Shown: positions 8,656 to 16,283 of the stretch, one piece after another
How the letters are laid out: the number at the start of each line of letters is the position of its first letter
Numbering within the stretch: position 1 is the first letter of the stretch
Origin: RGIG8748 sp045532255
Lineage (GTDB): Bacteria > Bacillota > Clostridia > UMGS1810
Assembly: GCA_045532255.1 (NCBI GenBank)
Contig: JAZSFO010000095.1
Coordinates: 1-22,364 of the forward strand
DNA length: 22,364 nt
Direction: 5' to 3'
Position numbers and translations under genes: made by a program
The notes under the pieces: generated by a model
The model's database searches: none
Told to the model about the DNA's origin: nothing
The model's input: only the letters and a program-made list of their open reading frames with translations

Positions 8656-9267
8656 TTATTTTTTCCTTTCAATAATTTCTCTTGCCACTTTCTCTATGGA
8701 CCTTGGGAGAATAATCCATTCTGCATTTTCCATAACCCTTTTTTGAAGTGTTTCGGGTGTGTCGCCGTCTTCGATAGCTACGGCTTTTTGCATGATTATT
8801 CTTCCGCCGTCGGGAATTTCGTTAACAAAGTGTACAGTTGCTCCCGTTACCTTAACTCCGTAGCTGAGAGCCGCTTCGTGCACTCTGAGGCCGTAAAATC
8901 CCTTTCCGCAAAATGATGGTATGAGTGAAGGATGTACATTTATAATCCTCTCGGGATATTTCTCCGTAAACCTTTTGGAAAGTATACACATAAATCCTGC
9001 AAGAACAATGATGTCGGTATTGTAGCTTTCTATAATATCTATAAGCTTTTTCTCAAATTCTTCCTGAGACGGCATCATCTTTTTGTGTACTACCTCTGTA
9101 GGTATCCCTTTATTTTTAGCTCGCTCAAGGGCATATGCATTGGGGTTTGATGCAACAACTGCACAAATTTTGGCAGATGTAATAACTCCGCTGTCTATTG
9201 CATCCATTATTGCCTGAAGATTGGTTCCGCCTCCGGATACAAGAACACAAACCCTTGCCTTTAACAT
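8656..9267 (-). CDS. purN: Phosphoribosylglycinamide formyltransferase, folate-dependent
   Basis: PurN formylates GAR from 10-formyl-tetrahydrofolate to give FGAR, the third purine step. The 203 residues match the family. The N terminus VCVLVSGGGTNLQAIMDAI is the phosphate-binding loop. The catalytic set is visible as Asn110 and His112 in INVHPSLIPSF and Asp153 in EIPDGG. The ATG overlaps the end of purM by 7 bases (ATGTTAA), which implies translational coupling; no strong ribosome binding site is seen in front. The folate-using PurN agrees with the folate-using transformylase downstream. Confidence 0.96.
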   Translation of the reverse strand: MLKARVCVLVSGGGTNLQAIMDAIDSGVITSAKICAVVASNPNAYALERAKNKGIPTEVVHKKMMPSQEEFEKKLIDIIESYNTDIIVLAGFMCILSKRFTEKYPERIINVHPSLIPSFCGKGFYGLRVHEAALSYGVKVTGATVHFVNEIPDGGRIIMQKAVAIEDGDTPETLQKRVMENAEWIILPRSIEKVAREIIERKK

Positions 9268-10298
9268 AAAATCACGCTTTCATCTTCTTTTGTTATTTCG
9301 CCGATTATGTAAGCATCCTCGCCGTTTGCCTTAAGAACGGATATAGCCTTATCTGCATCGTTCTTGTCAACAACAATACTCATTCCGACACCCATATTAA
9401 ATGTATTGAACATATCTCTTTCGGGGATATTACCCTCTTTTGCAAGAAGGTCGAATATAGGAAGTATCTTTACTGCTGACTTTTCTACTCTTGCGGTAAA
9501 TCCTTCGGGAATACTTCTCGGAATGTTCTCATAGAAGCCTCCGCCTGTTATATGAGATACAGCCTTAACGGTAACCTCTTCAAAAAGTGCACACATAGGC
9601 TTAACATATATTTTTGTAGGTGTAAGAAGTGTCTCGCCTATTGACTTTCCGCCAAGTGCATCTACGGGAAGTTTGATATTTTTGTTCTCTACATCAAATA
9701 CCTTTCTGACAAGAGAAAAACCGTTTGAATGAACACCGCTTGAGGGAAGAGCGATTATTACATCGCCTTCTTTGATGGTCTTGTTATTGAGAACCCTGCT
9801 CTTGTCAACAATACCCACAGAGAAGCCTGCGAGGTCATACTCATCAATCGGATAGAAACCGGGCATTTCTGCCGTTTCGCCTCCAATGAGAGCTGCACCC
9901 GACTGAACACATCCGTCTGCAATACCCTTAACGATATCTGCTATCCTTTCGGGAACATTCTTACCGCATGCAATGTAATCAAGGAAGAACAAAGGCTTTG
10001 CACCGCAACAGATAATATCGTTTACGCACATAGCAACACAATCGATACCGACTGTGTCATGCTTGTCCATTATAAATGCAAGCTTAAGCTTTGTACCGAC
10101 ACCATCAGTACCGCTTACAAGAACAGGATTTGTCATGCCTGTAATATCGAGTTCAAACAAACCGCCAAAACCTCCGATATCGGACACGCTTCCCTTTGTC
10201 ATTGTTTCTGCAATATGCTTTTTCATAAGCTCAACCGCACGGTATCCGGCTGTTATATCTACACCGGCTGCTTTGTAACTGTCACTGTAACTTTTCAC
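9261..10298 (-). CDS. purM: Phosphoribosylformylglycinamidine cyclo-ligase (AIR synthetase)
   Basis: PurM closes FGAM to AIR with ATP, the fifth step of the pathway. At 345 residues it is full length. It begins KSYSDSYKAAGVDITAGYRAVELMKKH, includes GTDGVGTKLKLAF and the GGETAEMPGFY motif, and has HITGGGFYENIPR in the C-terminal half, all typical of AIR synthetases. The start codon is GTG at 10298, one base after the purF stop, with GAGAGG about ten bases upstream. The end overlaps purN by 7 bases. The non-ATG start and tight packing suggest expression coupled to purF. Confidence 0.96.
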   Translation of the reverse strand: MKSYSDSYKAAGVDITAGYRAVELMKKHIAETMTKGSVSDIGGFGGLFELDITGMTNPVLVSGTDGVGTKLKLAFIMDKHDTVGIDCVAMCVNDIICCGAKPLFFLDYIACGKNVPERIADIVKGIADGCVQSGAALIGGETAEMPGFYPIDEYDLAGFSVGIVDKSRVLNNKTIKEGDVIIALPSSGVHSNGFSLVRKVFDVENKNIKLPVDALGGKSIGETLLTPTKIYVKPMCALFEEVTVKAVSHITGGGFYENIPRSIPEGFTARVEKSAVKILPIFDLLAKEGNIPERDMFNTFNMGVGMSIVVDKNDADKAISVLKANGEDAYIIGEITKEDESVILC

Positions 10299-10299
10299 T

Positions 10300-11748
10300 T
10301 TATTCTACCTCTCTCTCAGAAATTTTTATACTGTATTTGCTTTTTGTTCTCGGCGGAGGAACCTCCGTGGGATAATTGTTTGTAAAGCAAGCATCACAAT
10401 ACCCGCATCCATTTGGTACATCTATTAGCTTTCCAAGGCTGTCTACACTTAAGAATGCCAAAGAATCTACACCGATTATCTCTTTCATTTCTTCAATAGT
10501 GTGCTGGCACGCTATGAGAACATCTCTTGAAGCAATATCTGTTCCGTAGTAACAGGGGTTTAAGAATGCGGGAGCAGATGAACGAAGATGTACCTCTGTA
10601 GCGCCTGCATCTCTCAAGAGCTTGACTATTATTGCGCTTGTTGTACCTCTAACGATAGAATCGTCTACAAGCACTACCCTCTTGCCTCTGACTGTATCTG
10701 CTATAACATTTAGCTTAATTTTGACCTTGTCCTCACGAACATTCTGTCCGGGAACAATGAATGTTCTTCCGATATATTTGTTTTTGATAAATCCCATTCC
10801 GTACGGTATGCCTGACTCTCTTGAATAACCCATAGCGGCATCAATGCCCGAATCAGGAACACCGATTACGATATCTGCTTCTACAGGATGCTCCTTGGCC
10901 AGACATGCACCTGCATTGAGTCTTGCCTGATGAACACTCTTGCCCTCGATGATGGAATCGGGTCTTGCAAAGTATATATACTCAAATATACAAAGAGCAG
11001 GGTCGCATTTATTGCAATGCGTCTTTATTTCTCTTATGCCGTTTTTGTCAAAGACTACAATTTCTCCGGGCTCTATATCCCTGATAATTGTCGCTCCTAC
11101 AGAATCAAGTGCACAGCTTTCCGATGCGATTACATATGAGCCGTCTGCCGTTTTGCCATAGCACAGAGGTCTGAAGCCATGCTTGTCCCTTGCGGCAATA
11201 AGCTTGGTCGGAGACATCATAACGATTGAATAGGCACCCTTTATTCTGTTCATTGCCTTTTCCAATGCTTCCTCTACCGAAGCGCTCTTTAGTCTCTCTT
11301 TTGTAACAATGTATGAAACAACCTCTATATCGCTGTTTGTATGGAATATCGAACCCTCAAGTTCTAATTCCCGTCTTAATTCCTCATAGTTTATGATACT
11401 TCCGTTATATGCAAGTGCTGTATGGCCTTTTACATGATTCACTACCATGGGCTGTGCATTTGCTCTGCCCTTTGTATCTGCTGTTCCGTATCTTACATGA
11501 CCGAGCGCCATGTTGCCCATTCCAAGGCTATCCATAACCTGATGCGTAAACACATCGTTAACTATGCCTGTATCCCTGTATGTTGTAAAAACACCGTCAT
11601 CGTTAACTACTATACCACAGCTTTCCTGACCTCGATGCTGAAGTGCAAAAAGCCCGTAATATGTACTTGCCGCAACATGACATTTCTCGGGACTTATAAT
11701 TCCAAATACACCGCATTCTTCATGAATTTCTCTCAATATTATCGCCAT
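10300..11748 (-). CDS. purF: Amidophosphoribosyltransferase (glutamine PRPP amidotransferase)
   Basis: PurF makes phosphoribosylamine from PRPP and glutamine, the committed purine step. The 482-residue protein begins with an 11-residue propeptide (MAIILREIHEE) before catalytic Cys12 in ECGVFGI, as in Bacillus-type enzymes. The Ntn glutaminase part has LQHRGQESCGI and GHVRYGT. The PRPP loop is VVLVDDSIVRGTTSA. Cys253, Cys399, Cys448 and Cys451 occupy the places of the four cysteines that bind the oxygen-sensitive 4Fe-4S cluster in the B. subtilis enzyme. The ATG has GAAAGGA almost touching it, an unusually short spacing. It follows purE by 77 bases that hold a strong hairpin, and runs straight into purM. 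Confidence 0.96.
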   Translation of the reverse strand: MAIILREIHEECGVFGIISPEKCHVAASTYYGLFALQHRGQESCGIVVNDDGVFTTYRDTGIVNDVFTHQVMDSLGMGNMALGHVRYGTADTKGRANAQPMVVNHVKGHTALAYNGSIINYEELRRELELEGSIFHTNSDIEVVSYIVTKERLKSASVEEALEKAMNRIKGAYSIVMMSPTKLIAARDKHGFRPLCYGKTADGSYVIASESCALDSVGATIIRDIEPGEIVVFDKNGIREIKTHCNKCDPALCIFEYIYFARPDSIIEGKSVHQARLNAGACLAKEHPVEADIVIGVPDSGIDAAMGYSRESGIPYGMGFIKNKYIGRTFIVPGQNVREDKVKIKLNVIADTVRGKRVVLVDDSIVRGTTSAIIVKLLRDAGATEVHLRSSAPAFLNPCYYGTDIASRDVLIACQHTIEEMKEIIGVDSLAFLSVDSLGKLIDVPNGCGYCDACFTNNYPTEVPPPRTKSKYSIKISEREVE

Positions 11749-11776
11749 TCCTTTCTAATATGCCACTGGTATATGT

Positions 11777-11821
11777 CTTATTTGAAAACACAAATAAGCG
11801 GAATACATTCCGCTTATTTGT
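11777..11821 (-). terminator. Strong hairpin between purE and purF, possible attenuator
   Basis: A perfect 15-base inverted repeat lies at 11790-11804 and 11807-11821 (core AAATAAGCGGAAT), just after the purE stop. On the minus strand it is followed by TGTTTTC, a weak T tract. A second pairing is possible: CTTATTTG at 11777-11784 also matches CAAATAAG at 11791-11798, so this segment can pair on either side but not both at once. This could be a leaky terminator that lowers purF-purL relative to purE, or a conditional attenuator. The structure is seen; the function is inference. Confidence 0.6.
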
Positions 11822-11825
11822 AATA

Positions 11826-12320
11826 TTATACATTGTATTGCTGTTCTATCTTTGCGTTCTTTGCAAGAACAGTTTCGCACGACTTCTGTCTGTCTGCTTT
11901 GAGTTTACACGAAATCTCCTCATCGGAAAGCGCAAGAATCTGCATAGCAAGAATAGCCGCATTCTTAGCACCGTCAATTGCAACAGTAGCCACAGGGATA
12001 CCCGATGGCATCTGTACCGTTGATAAAAGGGCATCAAGTCCGTCAAGTTTCTTTGCACTTACGGGTATGCCTATAACAGGAAGTACAGTATTTGCCGCAA
12101 CTGCGCCCGCAAGATGTGCCGCCATACCTGCTGCCGCTATTATAACGCCAAAACCGTTTTCCTCTGCTCTAATGACAAAATCTCTTGTTTCCATGGGTGT
12201 GCGATGTGCTGAATACACATGCACTTCATATGGAATCCCAAAATCCCTAAGAGCGTCTATTGCCTTTTCAACCACGGGCAAATCGCTGTCGCTGCCCATT
12301 ATTATAGCTACTTTTTTCAA
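11826..12320 (-). CDS. purE: N5-carboxyaminoimidazole ribonucleotide mutase (PurE, class I)
   Basis: PurE interconverts N5-CAIR and CAIR in the sixth purine step. The protein begins KKVAIIMGSDSDLPVVEKAI, with the phosphate-binding GSDSD loop, and has the SAHRTP active-site motif. The most likely start is a TTG at 12320, giving 164 residues, close to the usual 160-170. It is preceded by GGAGG nine bases upstream; the frame extends to 12338, but that longer start would place the ribosome binding site inside the gene. It is first in the purine cluster. No purK lies next to it, although class I PurE normally partners PurK, so purK may be elsewhere. The gene has its own promoter and a short leader. 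Confidence 0.93.
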   Translation of the reverse strand: MKKVAIIMGSDSDLPVVEKAIDALRDFGIPYEVHVYSAHRTPMETRDFVIRAEENGFGVIIAAAGMAAHLAGAVAANTVLPVIGIPVSAKKLDGLDALLSTVQMPSGIPVATVAIDGAKNAAILAMQILALSDEEISCKLKADRQKSCETVLAKNAKIEQQYNV

Positions 12321-12354
12321 ACAACTGCACCTCCGCAAACTATTAGCTGATTAT

Positions 12355-12384
12355 ATAATAACATTATTTATATTACCATGTCAA
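12355..12384 (-). promoter_or_regulatory. Probable purE promoter
   Basis: On the minus strand, TTGACA (12379-12384) is followed 18 bases later by TATTAT (12355-12360), which matches five of six consensus bases. A second TTGACA lies 13 bases further upstream (12392-12397), with TATAAA (12367-12372) at a long 19-base spacing. With the first choice, transcription starts near 12348 and the leader is only about 28 bases, too short for a purine riboswitch. An octamer CATGTCAA is repeated at 12377-12384 and 12390-12397. Confidence 0.65.
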
Positions 12385-12463
12385 CAAAGCATGTCAAACC
12401 TTGTAGAATAACACAATATTTATCTTTGCAAACCATGGTTTAATGACTATATTGTTGTATAAT

Positions 12464-12880
12464 TTATTCTTCCTTTTTTGGTTTGGGGTTAACTATGTCT
12501 CTCCAATCAAGATATCCTCTCTCCAGACCGAGAATAAGAACCTCTGCCGTAGCTACATTGGTAGCAACGGGAATATTGTATATATCGCATAATTTTAATA
12601 CATTAAGAACATCAGGCTCATATGATTTTGATGTAAGAGGATCGCGGAAGAAAAGAACCAAATCTATCTCATTGTATGCAATTCTGGCTGCAATTTGCTG
12701 GTCACCGCCTTGAGCACCCGCAAGAAACTTATGTACTTCCAGACCTGTTGCATCAGTAATAAGTCCGCCCGTGGTTCCGGTGGCAATAAGATTGTGCTTT
12801 GCAAAGATACCCTTGTATGCAATGCAAAACTGAACCATAAGTTCTTTTTTCTTGTCATGAGCTATCAAAGCAATATTCAT
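12464..12880 (-). CDS. mgsA: Methylglyoxal synthase, with Tyr in place of a conserved active-site His
   Basis: MgsA turns dihydroxyacetone phosphate into methylglyoxal and phosphate, a bypass of lower glycolysis. The 138-residue protein shows IALIAHDKKK, TGTTGGLI, GAQGGDQQI and FFRDPLT in order. It aligns without gaps to the E. coli enzyme at an offset of 11. Asp60 matches catalytic Asp71, His8 matches His19 and Asp90 matches Asp101. However Tyr87 (codon TAT, in SKSYEPDV) stands where His98 is expected. The ATG lies one base after the stop of the MinD-like gene, with GAAGGGACGG upstream, so the two are coupled. Placement at the end of an mre/min locus is common in Clostridia. Activity may be altered; the family call is firm. 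Confidence 0.93.
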   Translation of the reverse strand: MNIALIAHDKKKELMVQFCIAYKGIFAKHNLIATGTTGGLITDATGLEVHKFLAGAQGGDQQIAARIAYNEIDLVLFFRDPLTSKSYEPDVLNVLKLCDIYNIPVATNVATAEVLILGLERGYLDWRDIVNPKPKKEE

Positions 12881-12881
12881 T

Positions 12882-13637
12882 TTAGTTCCGTCCCTTCGTT
12901 AAATTTCTGTTGAGTCTGAAGCAATCATATACCTTGGCAATTTCCATTGCAGGTACCCTCTCTCCCCCAATTCTCAACGCTATATTTGAAAATGCCGTAT
13001 TCAATTGAGTGTCTTCTATGTCTGTATCTCCCATAACAACATCTGCAGTCGGGCACCACGGCACCAGACCCAAAAGCGGAATGCAAAGAGTATCAAGAAC
13101 CTCATCAACGGTCATTTGTACACCGGTTTTTACATATGATGGAATAATTTTGTTAACCACAAGAGATATATCCGAAAAATCAATGTCACTTAAATACATA
13201 TCGCACATTTTACACGAATCTTCCATGGGCTTAGTAACAATTACAAGCCTATCGGCAAAATCCAGAACCTTGTCCCTTATATCTCTGTCAAATCCTGGAA
13301 TATCAATAAGGACATAATCGTAATGACAACTGCAGAGAATATCCTTAAAAGCATATATATCGGCATTATTTTTCTCATATCCTGCTCTTACAAAAGATAA
13401 TTGCCCTTGTGTGACAGCCGTTTCACAGAGATTGCATGTTCCCTCCGAAACATCCGAAAGAGTATATACATAGTCATTATGAAATCCAAGTGCGAAATCA
13501 AGAGTTCCCCTCTCGAAGCACATATCAACTGCAAGCACGCTCATTCCGCTTTGAGAAAGTGACAGTGCAAGCGATGAGCATACAAAAGTAGAACCGCATC
13601 CGCCCTTTGGAGCTGTAAAAACTATAACTTCGGGCAT
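12882..13637 (-). CDS. MinD-like ParA-superfamily protein with altered Walker A site
   Basis: MinD proteins are membrane-cycling ATPases that help place the division septum. This 251-residue protein aligns without gaps to the first 47 residues of E. coli MinD. It keeps the signature Lys11 (PKGGCGST) but has Ser16 in place of the P-loop Lys16 and Cys40 in place of Asp40. A Walker B-like DYVLIDIPGF is retained. FALGFHNDYVYTLSDVSEG matches the MinD LVLGLENRIVYDLVDVVEG region. No clear C-terminal membrane-targeting amphipathic helix is evident. Twelve cysteines, including two CxxC pairs (CNLC, CKMC), are unusual. AGGAGG precedes the ATG. It lies between mrdA and mgsA, the minCD position, but minC and minE are missing. 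A CpaE/TadZ-like scaffold that has lost ATP turnover is an alternative. Exact function is unknown. Confidence 0.8.
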   Translation of the reverse strand: MPEVIVFTAPKGGCGSTFVCSSLALSLSQSGMSVLAVDMCFERGTLDFALGFHNDYVYTLSDVSEGTCNLCETAVTQGQLSFVRAGYEKNNADIYAFKDILCSCHYDYVLIDIPGFDRDIRDKVLDFADRLVIVTKPMEDSCKMCDMYLSDIDFSDISLVVNKIIPSYVKTGVQMTVDEVLDTLCIPLLGLVPWCPTADVVMGDTDIEDTQLNTAFSNIALRIGGERVPAMEIAKVYDCFRLNRNLTKGRN

Positions 13638-13709
13638 ATTATCCTCCTAATATATTATTTTACCACAAAAAATTGCTTTTGGCTATAATTTTTTCGATAT
13701 TTTTAAAAA

Positions 13710-15773
13710 TTATTGAGAGAGAGTATTTATATCCTTAAGTCTGTCAGACGGATAGAGCTGACCGATATCAAAATACTTCTCGTAAATTTCCCTTGCTATC
13801 GGTGCAAGAGCAGAACCCGAGCCTGCATTTTCTATAACAACGGCAATTGCAATCTGCGGATTTTCGTAAGGTGCATATGAAGCAAACACACCGTTAGCAC
13901 TTCCTGAATTAACCTGCGCCGAACCTGTTTTTGAGCATACATTGATTGGAAAATCGCTGAATACCGCAGACGATGTTCCTTCTCGGCTTCCGAGATACAT
14001 ACCTCGGGTTACAGCTTCGTATGTTTCCTTTGACATATCTATCTTGCCGATAATCTCGGGTTTGAATTCCTTTACTACAGAAGAGTTCTTTGAACTCCTG
14101 ATTGTCTTTGTAAGGTGCGGTCTGTAGCAGGTTCCGCCGTTTGCAACAGTAGCAATATAATTGGCTAGCTGTATCGGGGTAAAGAGGTTAAAGGATTGTC
14201 CTATTGCCATCTGCAGAGTATCTCCGGGATACCAAATCTGCTGAAATGTATCCTGTTTATATTTTTCATTAGCAAGAATTCCTGCACTCTCGCCCTCTAT
14301 TTCTATACCTGTTTTTTTGCCAAGTCCCATTTTGTTTGCATATTCATATATTTTTTTTTCGCCAAGCCTCTTGCCAAGCTCATAAAAATAATAGTTACAC
14401 GAATTTCCGATTGCATTTGCAACATCCTGAGGACCGTGTGTTTTTCCGTTTTGAGTCCACACCCAGCAATTGAACATCTGTCCGTAATGTTCATATCTGC
14501 CCATATCCACTATTGTATCGCTCGCAGATACTTCTTTTTCTTCAAGACCTGCAATTGCGGTTACAATTTTGAAAACGGAGCCTGGGGGATATGTTCCGCT
14601 TATTGCTCTGTTGAACATCGGTTTTCCGCTGTCTTCAATAAGCTTATTATAATCCTTGGCAAATGTAGACGGGTCAAAATCGGGATAGCTTGCCATGGCA
14701 AGAACCTCACCGTTTCTTACATCAATAACTACAACGGCGCCGCCTCCCGCATCTGCTCCTGCCTTGTCATCAGAGGACTGACCTTTGGATTTGATATTTT
14801 CTATTGTTCTTTCAAGTGCGTCCTCAGAGACCCTTTGAAGCTCGTAATCTATCGTAAGTATTGCATCGTTGCCCGGAATTGCGGCAATCTCATCGGGAGC
14901 GTAGCTGTCCGAACTGATGTTTCTGGATTTATTTATCTTTCCGTCAGTGCCCTTTATATAAGGCTCCAGAAACTTTTCGAGACCATCCTTGCCTATGATG
15001 TCATTCATACCATAGTTCTGCTCCTTTAGACGCTCATACTCTTCCTGATATATAACGCCTACCCTGCCAAGAATATGCGATGCAAGGGAACCGTGTCTGT
15101 ACTCACGGAACGGCGAAGTTATAACATTTATATTTGAATAGTAAGAGCTTTTTTCCTTAAAAACAGAAACAGTATCCATACTTACATCTCCTGCAATCGT
15201 CACAGGTGCTCCGTATGCAAGGCCCCTCGTTTCAAGCTCATATCTTATACCCACTATTTTACGCATTTGACGGTATGTGTATCTGTCGTCAAGCTTATAC
15301 CTTGCAGCAAGCTCTCTAAGTGCTTTTTTGCCGTCAGCATTTTTGGAAATATTATATTTTTCTTTGAACTCTTTAATTTTCTGGTCAGCTTTCTTGCTGT
15401 TGTCATCCTTAAATGTAAACTTATATCCTTCTTGCGATATCGGCAATGAATCCACATATTCCTCACCGTTTTTTTCCAGTACCTCAACAGTGCTTAAAAG
15501 TATATCATTTATCTTGTCAGAGGGTTCATCGCTGTATGACACCTGTACCGAAAAACCAAGTCGGTTGGATATAAGCGGTCTGCCGTTTCTGTCATATATT
15601 ATTCCTCTCGGTGCAGAAACAGTTACAGAATTTGTCAGCTTGCTTTTTGACTGTTCAAGATAACTCCGCCCTTTTGCAATCTGCAGTACCATGAGCTTTA
15701 AGATAATGGCGCACATAAGGATGGTTACAACAAGAAACATTATATAATTTTTGTCTCTTAATCTTCCGTTCAA
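13710..15773 (-). CDS. mrdA: Penicillin-binding protein 2, Rod-complex transpeptidase
   Basis: This class B PBP cross-links peptidoglycan during cell elongation, with MreBCD and RodA. The 687-residue protein has a short cytoplasmic tail, one membrane segment (about residues 11-31), and a dimerisation domain starting SAPRGIIYDRNGRPL. The transpeptidase domain carries the three active-site motifs: SVFK with Ser399 and Lys402, SCN with Ser458 and Asn460, and KTG starting at Lys615. The start codon is TTG at 15773, two bases after the mreD stop, with AAAAGG nine bases upstream; the next Met (residue 12) would remove the tail. A low-complexity stretch (KSKGQSSDDKAGADAGGG) precedes the transpeptidase core. 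Its position after mreBCD is the basis for naming it mrdA rather than a divisome PBP. Confidence 0.93.
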   Translation of the reverse strand: MNGRLRDKNYIMFLVVTILMCAIILKLMVLQIAKGRSYLEQSKSKLTNSVTVSAPRGIIYDRNGRPLISNRLGFSVQVSYSDEPSDKINDILLSTVEVLEKNGEEYVDSLPISQEGYKFTFKDDNSKKADQKIKEFKEKYNISKNADGKKALRELAARYKLDDRYTYRQMRKIVGIRYELETRGLAYGAPVTIAGDVSMDTVSVFKEKSSYYSNINVITSPFREYRHGSLASHILGRVGVIYQEEYERLKEQNYGMNDIIGKDGLEKFLEPYIKGTDGKINKSRNISSDSYAPDEIAAIPGNDAILTIDYELQRVSEDALERTIENIKSKGQSSDDKAGADAGGGAVVVIDVRNGEVLAMASYPDFDPSTFAKDYNKLIEDSGKPMFNRAISGTYPPGSVFKIVTAIAGLEEKEVSASDTIVDMGRYEHYGQMFNCWVWTQNGKTHGPQDVANAIGNSCNYYFYELGKRLGEKKIYEYANKMGLGKKTGIEIEGESAGILANEKYKQDTFQQIWYPGDTLQMAIGQSFNLFTPIQLANYIATVANGGTCYRPHLTKTIRSSKNSSVVKEFKPEIIGKIDMSKETYEAVTRGMYLGSREGTSSAVFSDFPINVCSKTGSAQVNSGSANGVFASYAPYENPQIAIAVVIENAGSGSALAPIAREIYEKYFDIGQLYPSDRLKDINTLSQ

Positions 15774-15775
15774 TT

Positions 15776-16270
15776 TTACAAACCTTTTATCCTTTCCCGG
15801 CTGAGACTTCTTGCCCAGGCCGAAACAACAACTGAAAGTACCGAATCATACAAAGCAGTCGGCAGTACAAACCGTGCAAACGGATATGCAAATCCGCTGT
15901 ATGACGGTATCACATAGTTAATTATAAGTATAACGCTGTGATAAAGCACAGAAGAGAGCAATACCACAACCGTAACAGCAAATATGTTCTTCCTGATAAG
16001 TGTACTTGCAAATATAGATATAGCAAGCCCCATATACATAATTAGAAGAGCATTAAGCCCTATATACTGCATTGTATACATATCTGTAATTATGCCTGCC
16101 GTTACGCATAGAATTGCCGAACGAACAGGAAAATTGTACATAGAATAGCAAAGTGCAAATACAAAAACAAGGTTTGGTGCAATACCGAATATATCGGCAT
16201 AATGCGAAACCGTTGTCTGAAGTACAAAGAACACACAGAGCGTCAAATATGACAAAATATAATTTAACAT
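15776..16270 (-). CDS. mreD: Rod shape-determining protein MreD
   Basis: MreD is a small integral membrane protein of the elongation complex. The frame is open back to 16309, inside mreC, but the best start is the ATG at 16270, with GGTGG five bases upstream, giving 164 residues. The protein is almost entirely hydrophobic, with about five membrane segments, starting MLNYILSYLTLCVFFVLQTTV. The stretch FGIAPNLVFVFALCYSM matches the MreD pattern after the first helix. It lies 13 bases after mreC and 2 bases before mrdA. The call relies on hydrophobic profile, length and position, since MreD sequences are poorly conserved. Confidence 0.88.
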   Translation of the reverse strand: MLNYILSYLTLCVFFVLQTTVSHYADIFGIAPNLVFVFALCYSMYNFPVRSAILCVTAGIITDMYTMQYIGLNALLIMYMGLAISIFASTLIRKNIFAVTVVVLLSSVLYHSVILIINYVIPSYSGFAYPFARFVLPTALYDSVLSVVVSAWARSLSRERIKGL

Positions 16271-16283
16271 ATAAACCACCACA

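Noticed and set aside
12321..12463. Purine riboswitch ahead of purE
   Set aside because: The best promoter leaves a leader of about 28 bases, and no guanine/adenine or PRPP riboswitch core motif was seen on the minus strand.
13638..13709. Possible promoter or terminator between mrdA and the MinD-like gene
   Set aside because: The 72-base gap is A/T-rich with a TAAAAT-like hexamer but no paired -35, and no GC-containing hairpin; nothing beyond the ribosome binding site can be supported.
14196..15029. Plus-strand ORF of 277 codons opposite mrdA
   Set aside because: Fully antisense to the transpeptidase domain of PBP2, rich in Cys, Ile and Phe as typical of reverse-complement shadows, and with no supporting signals.
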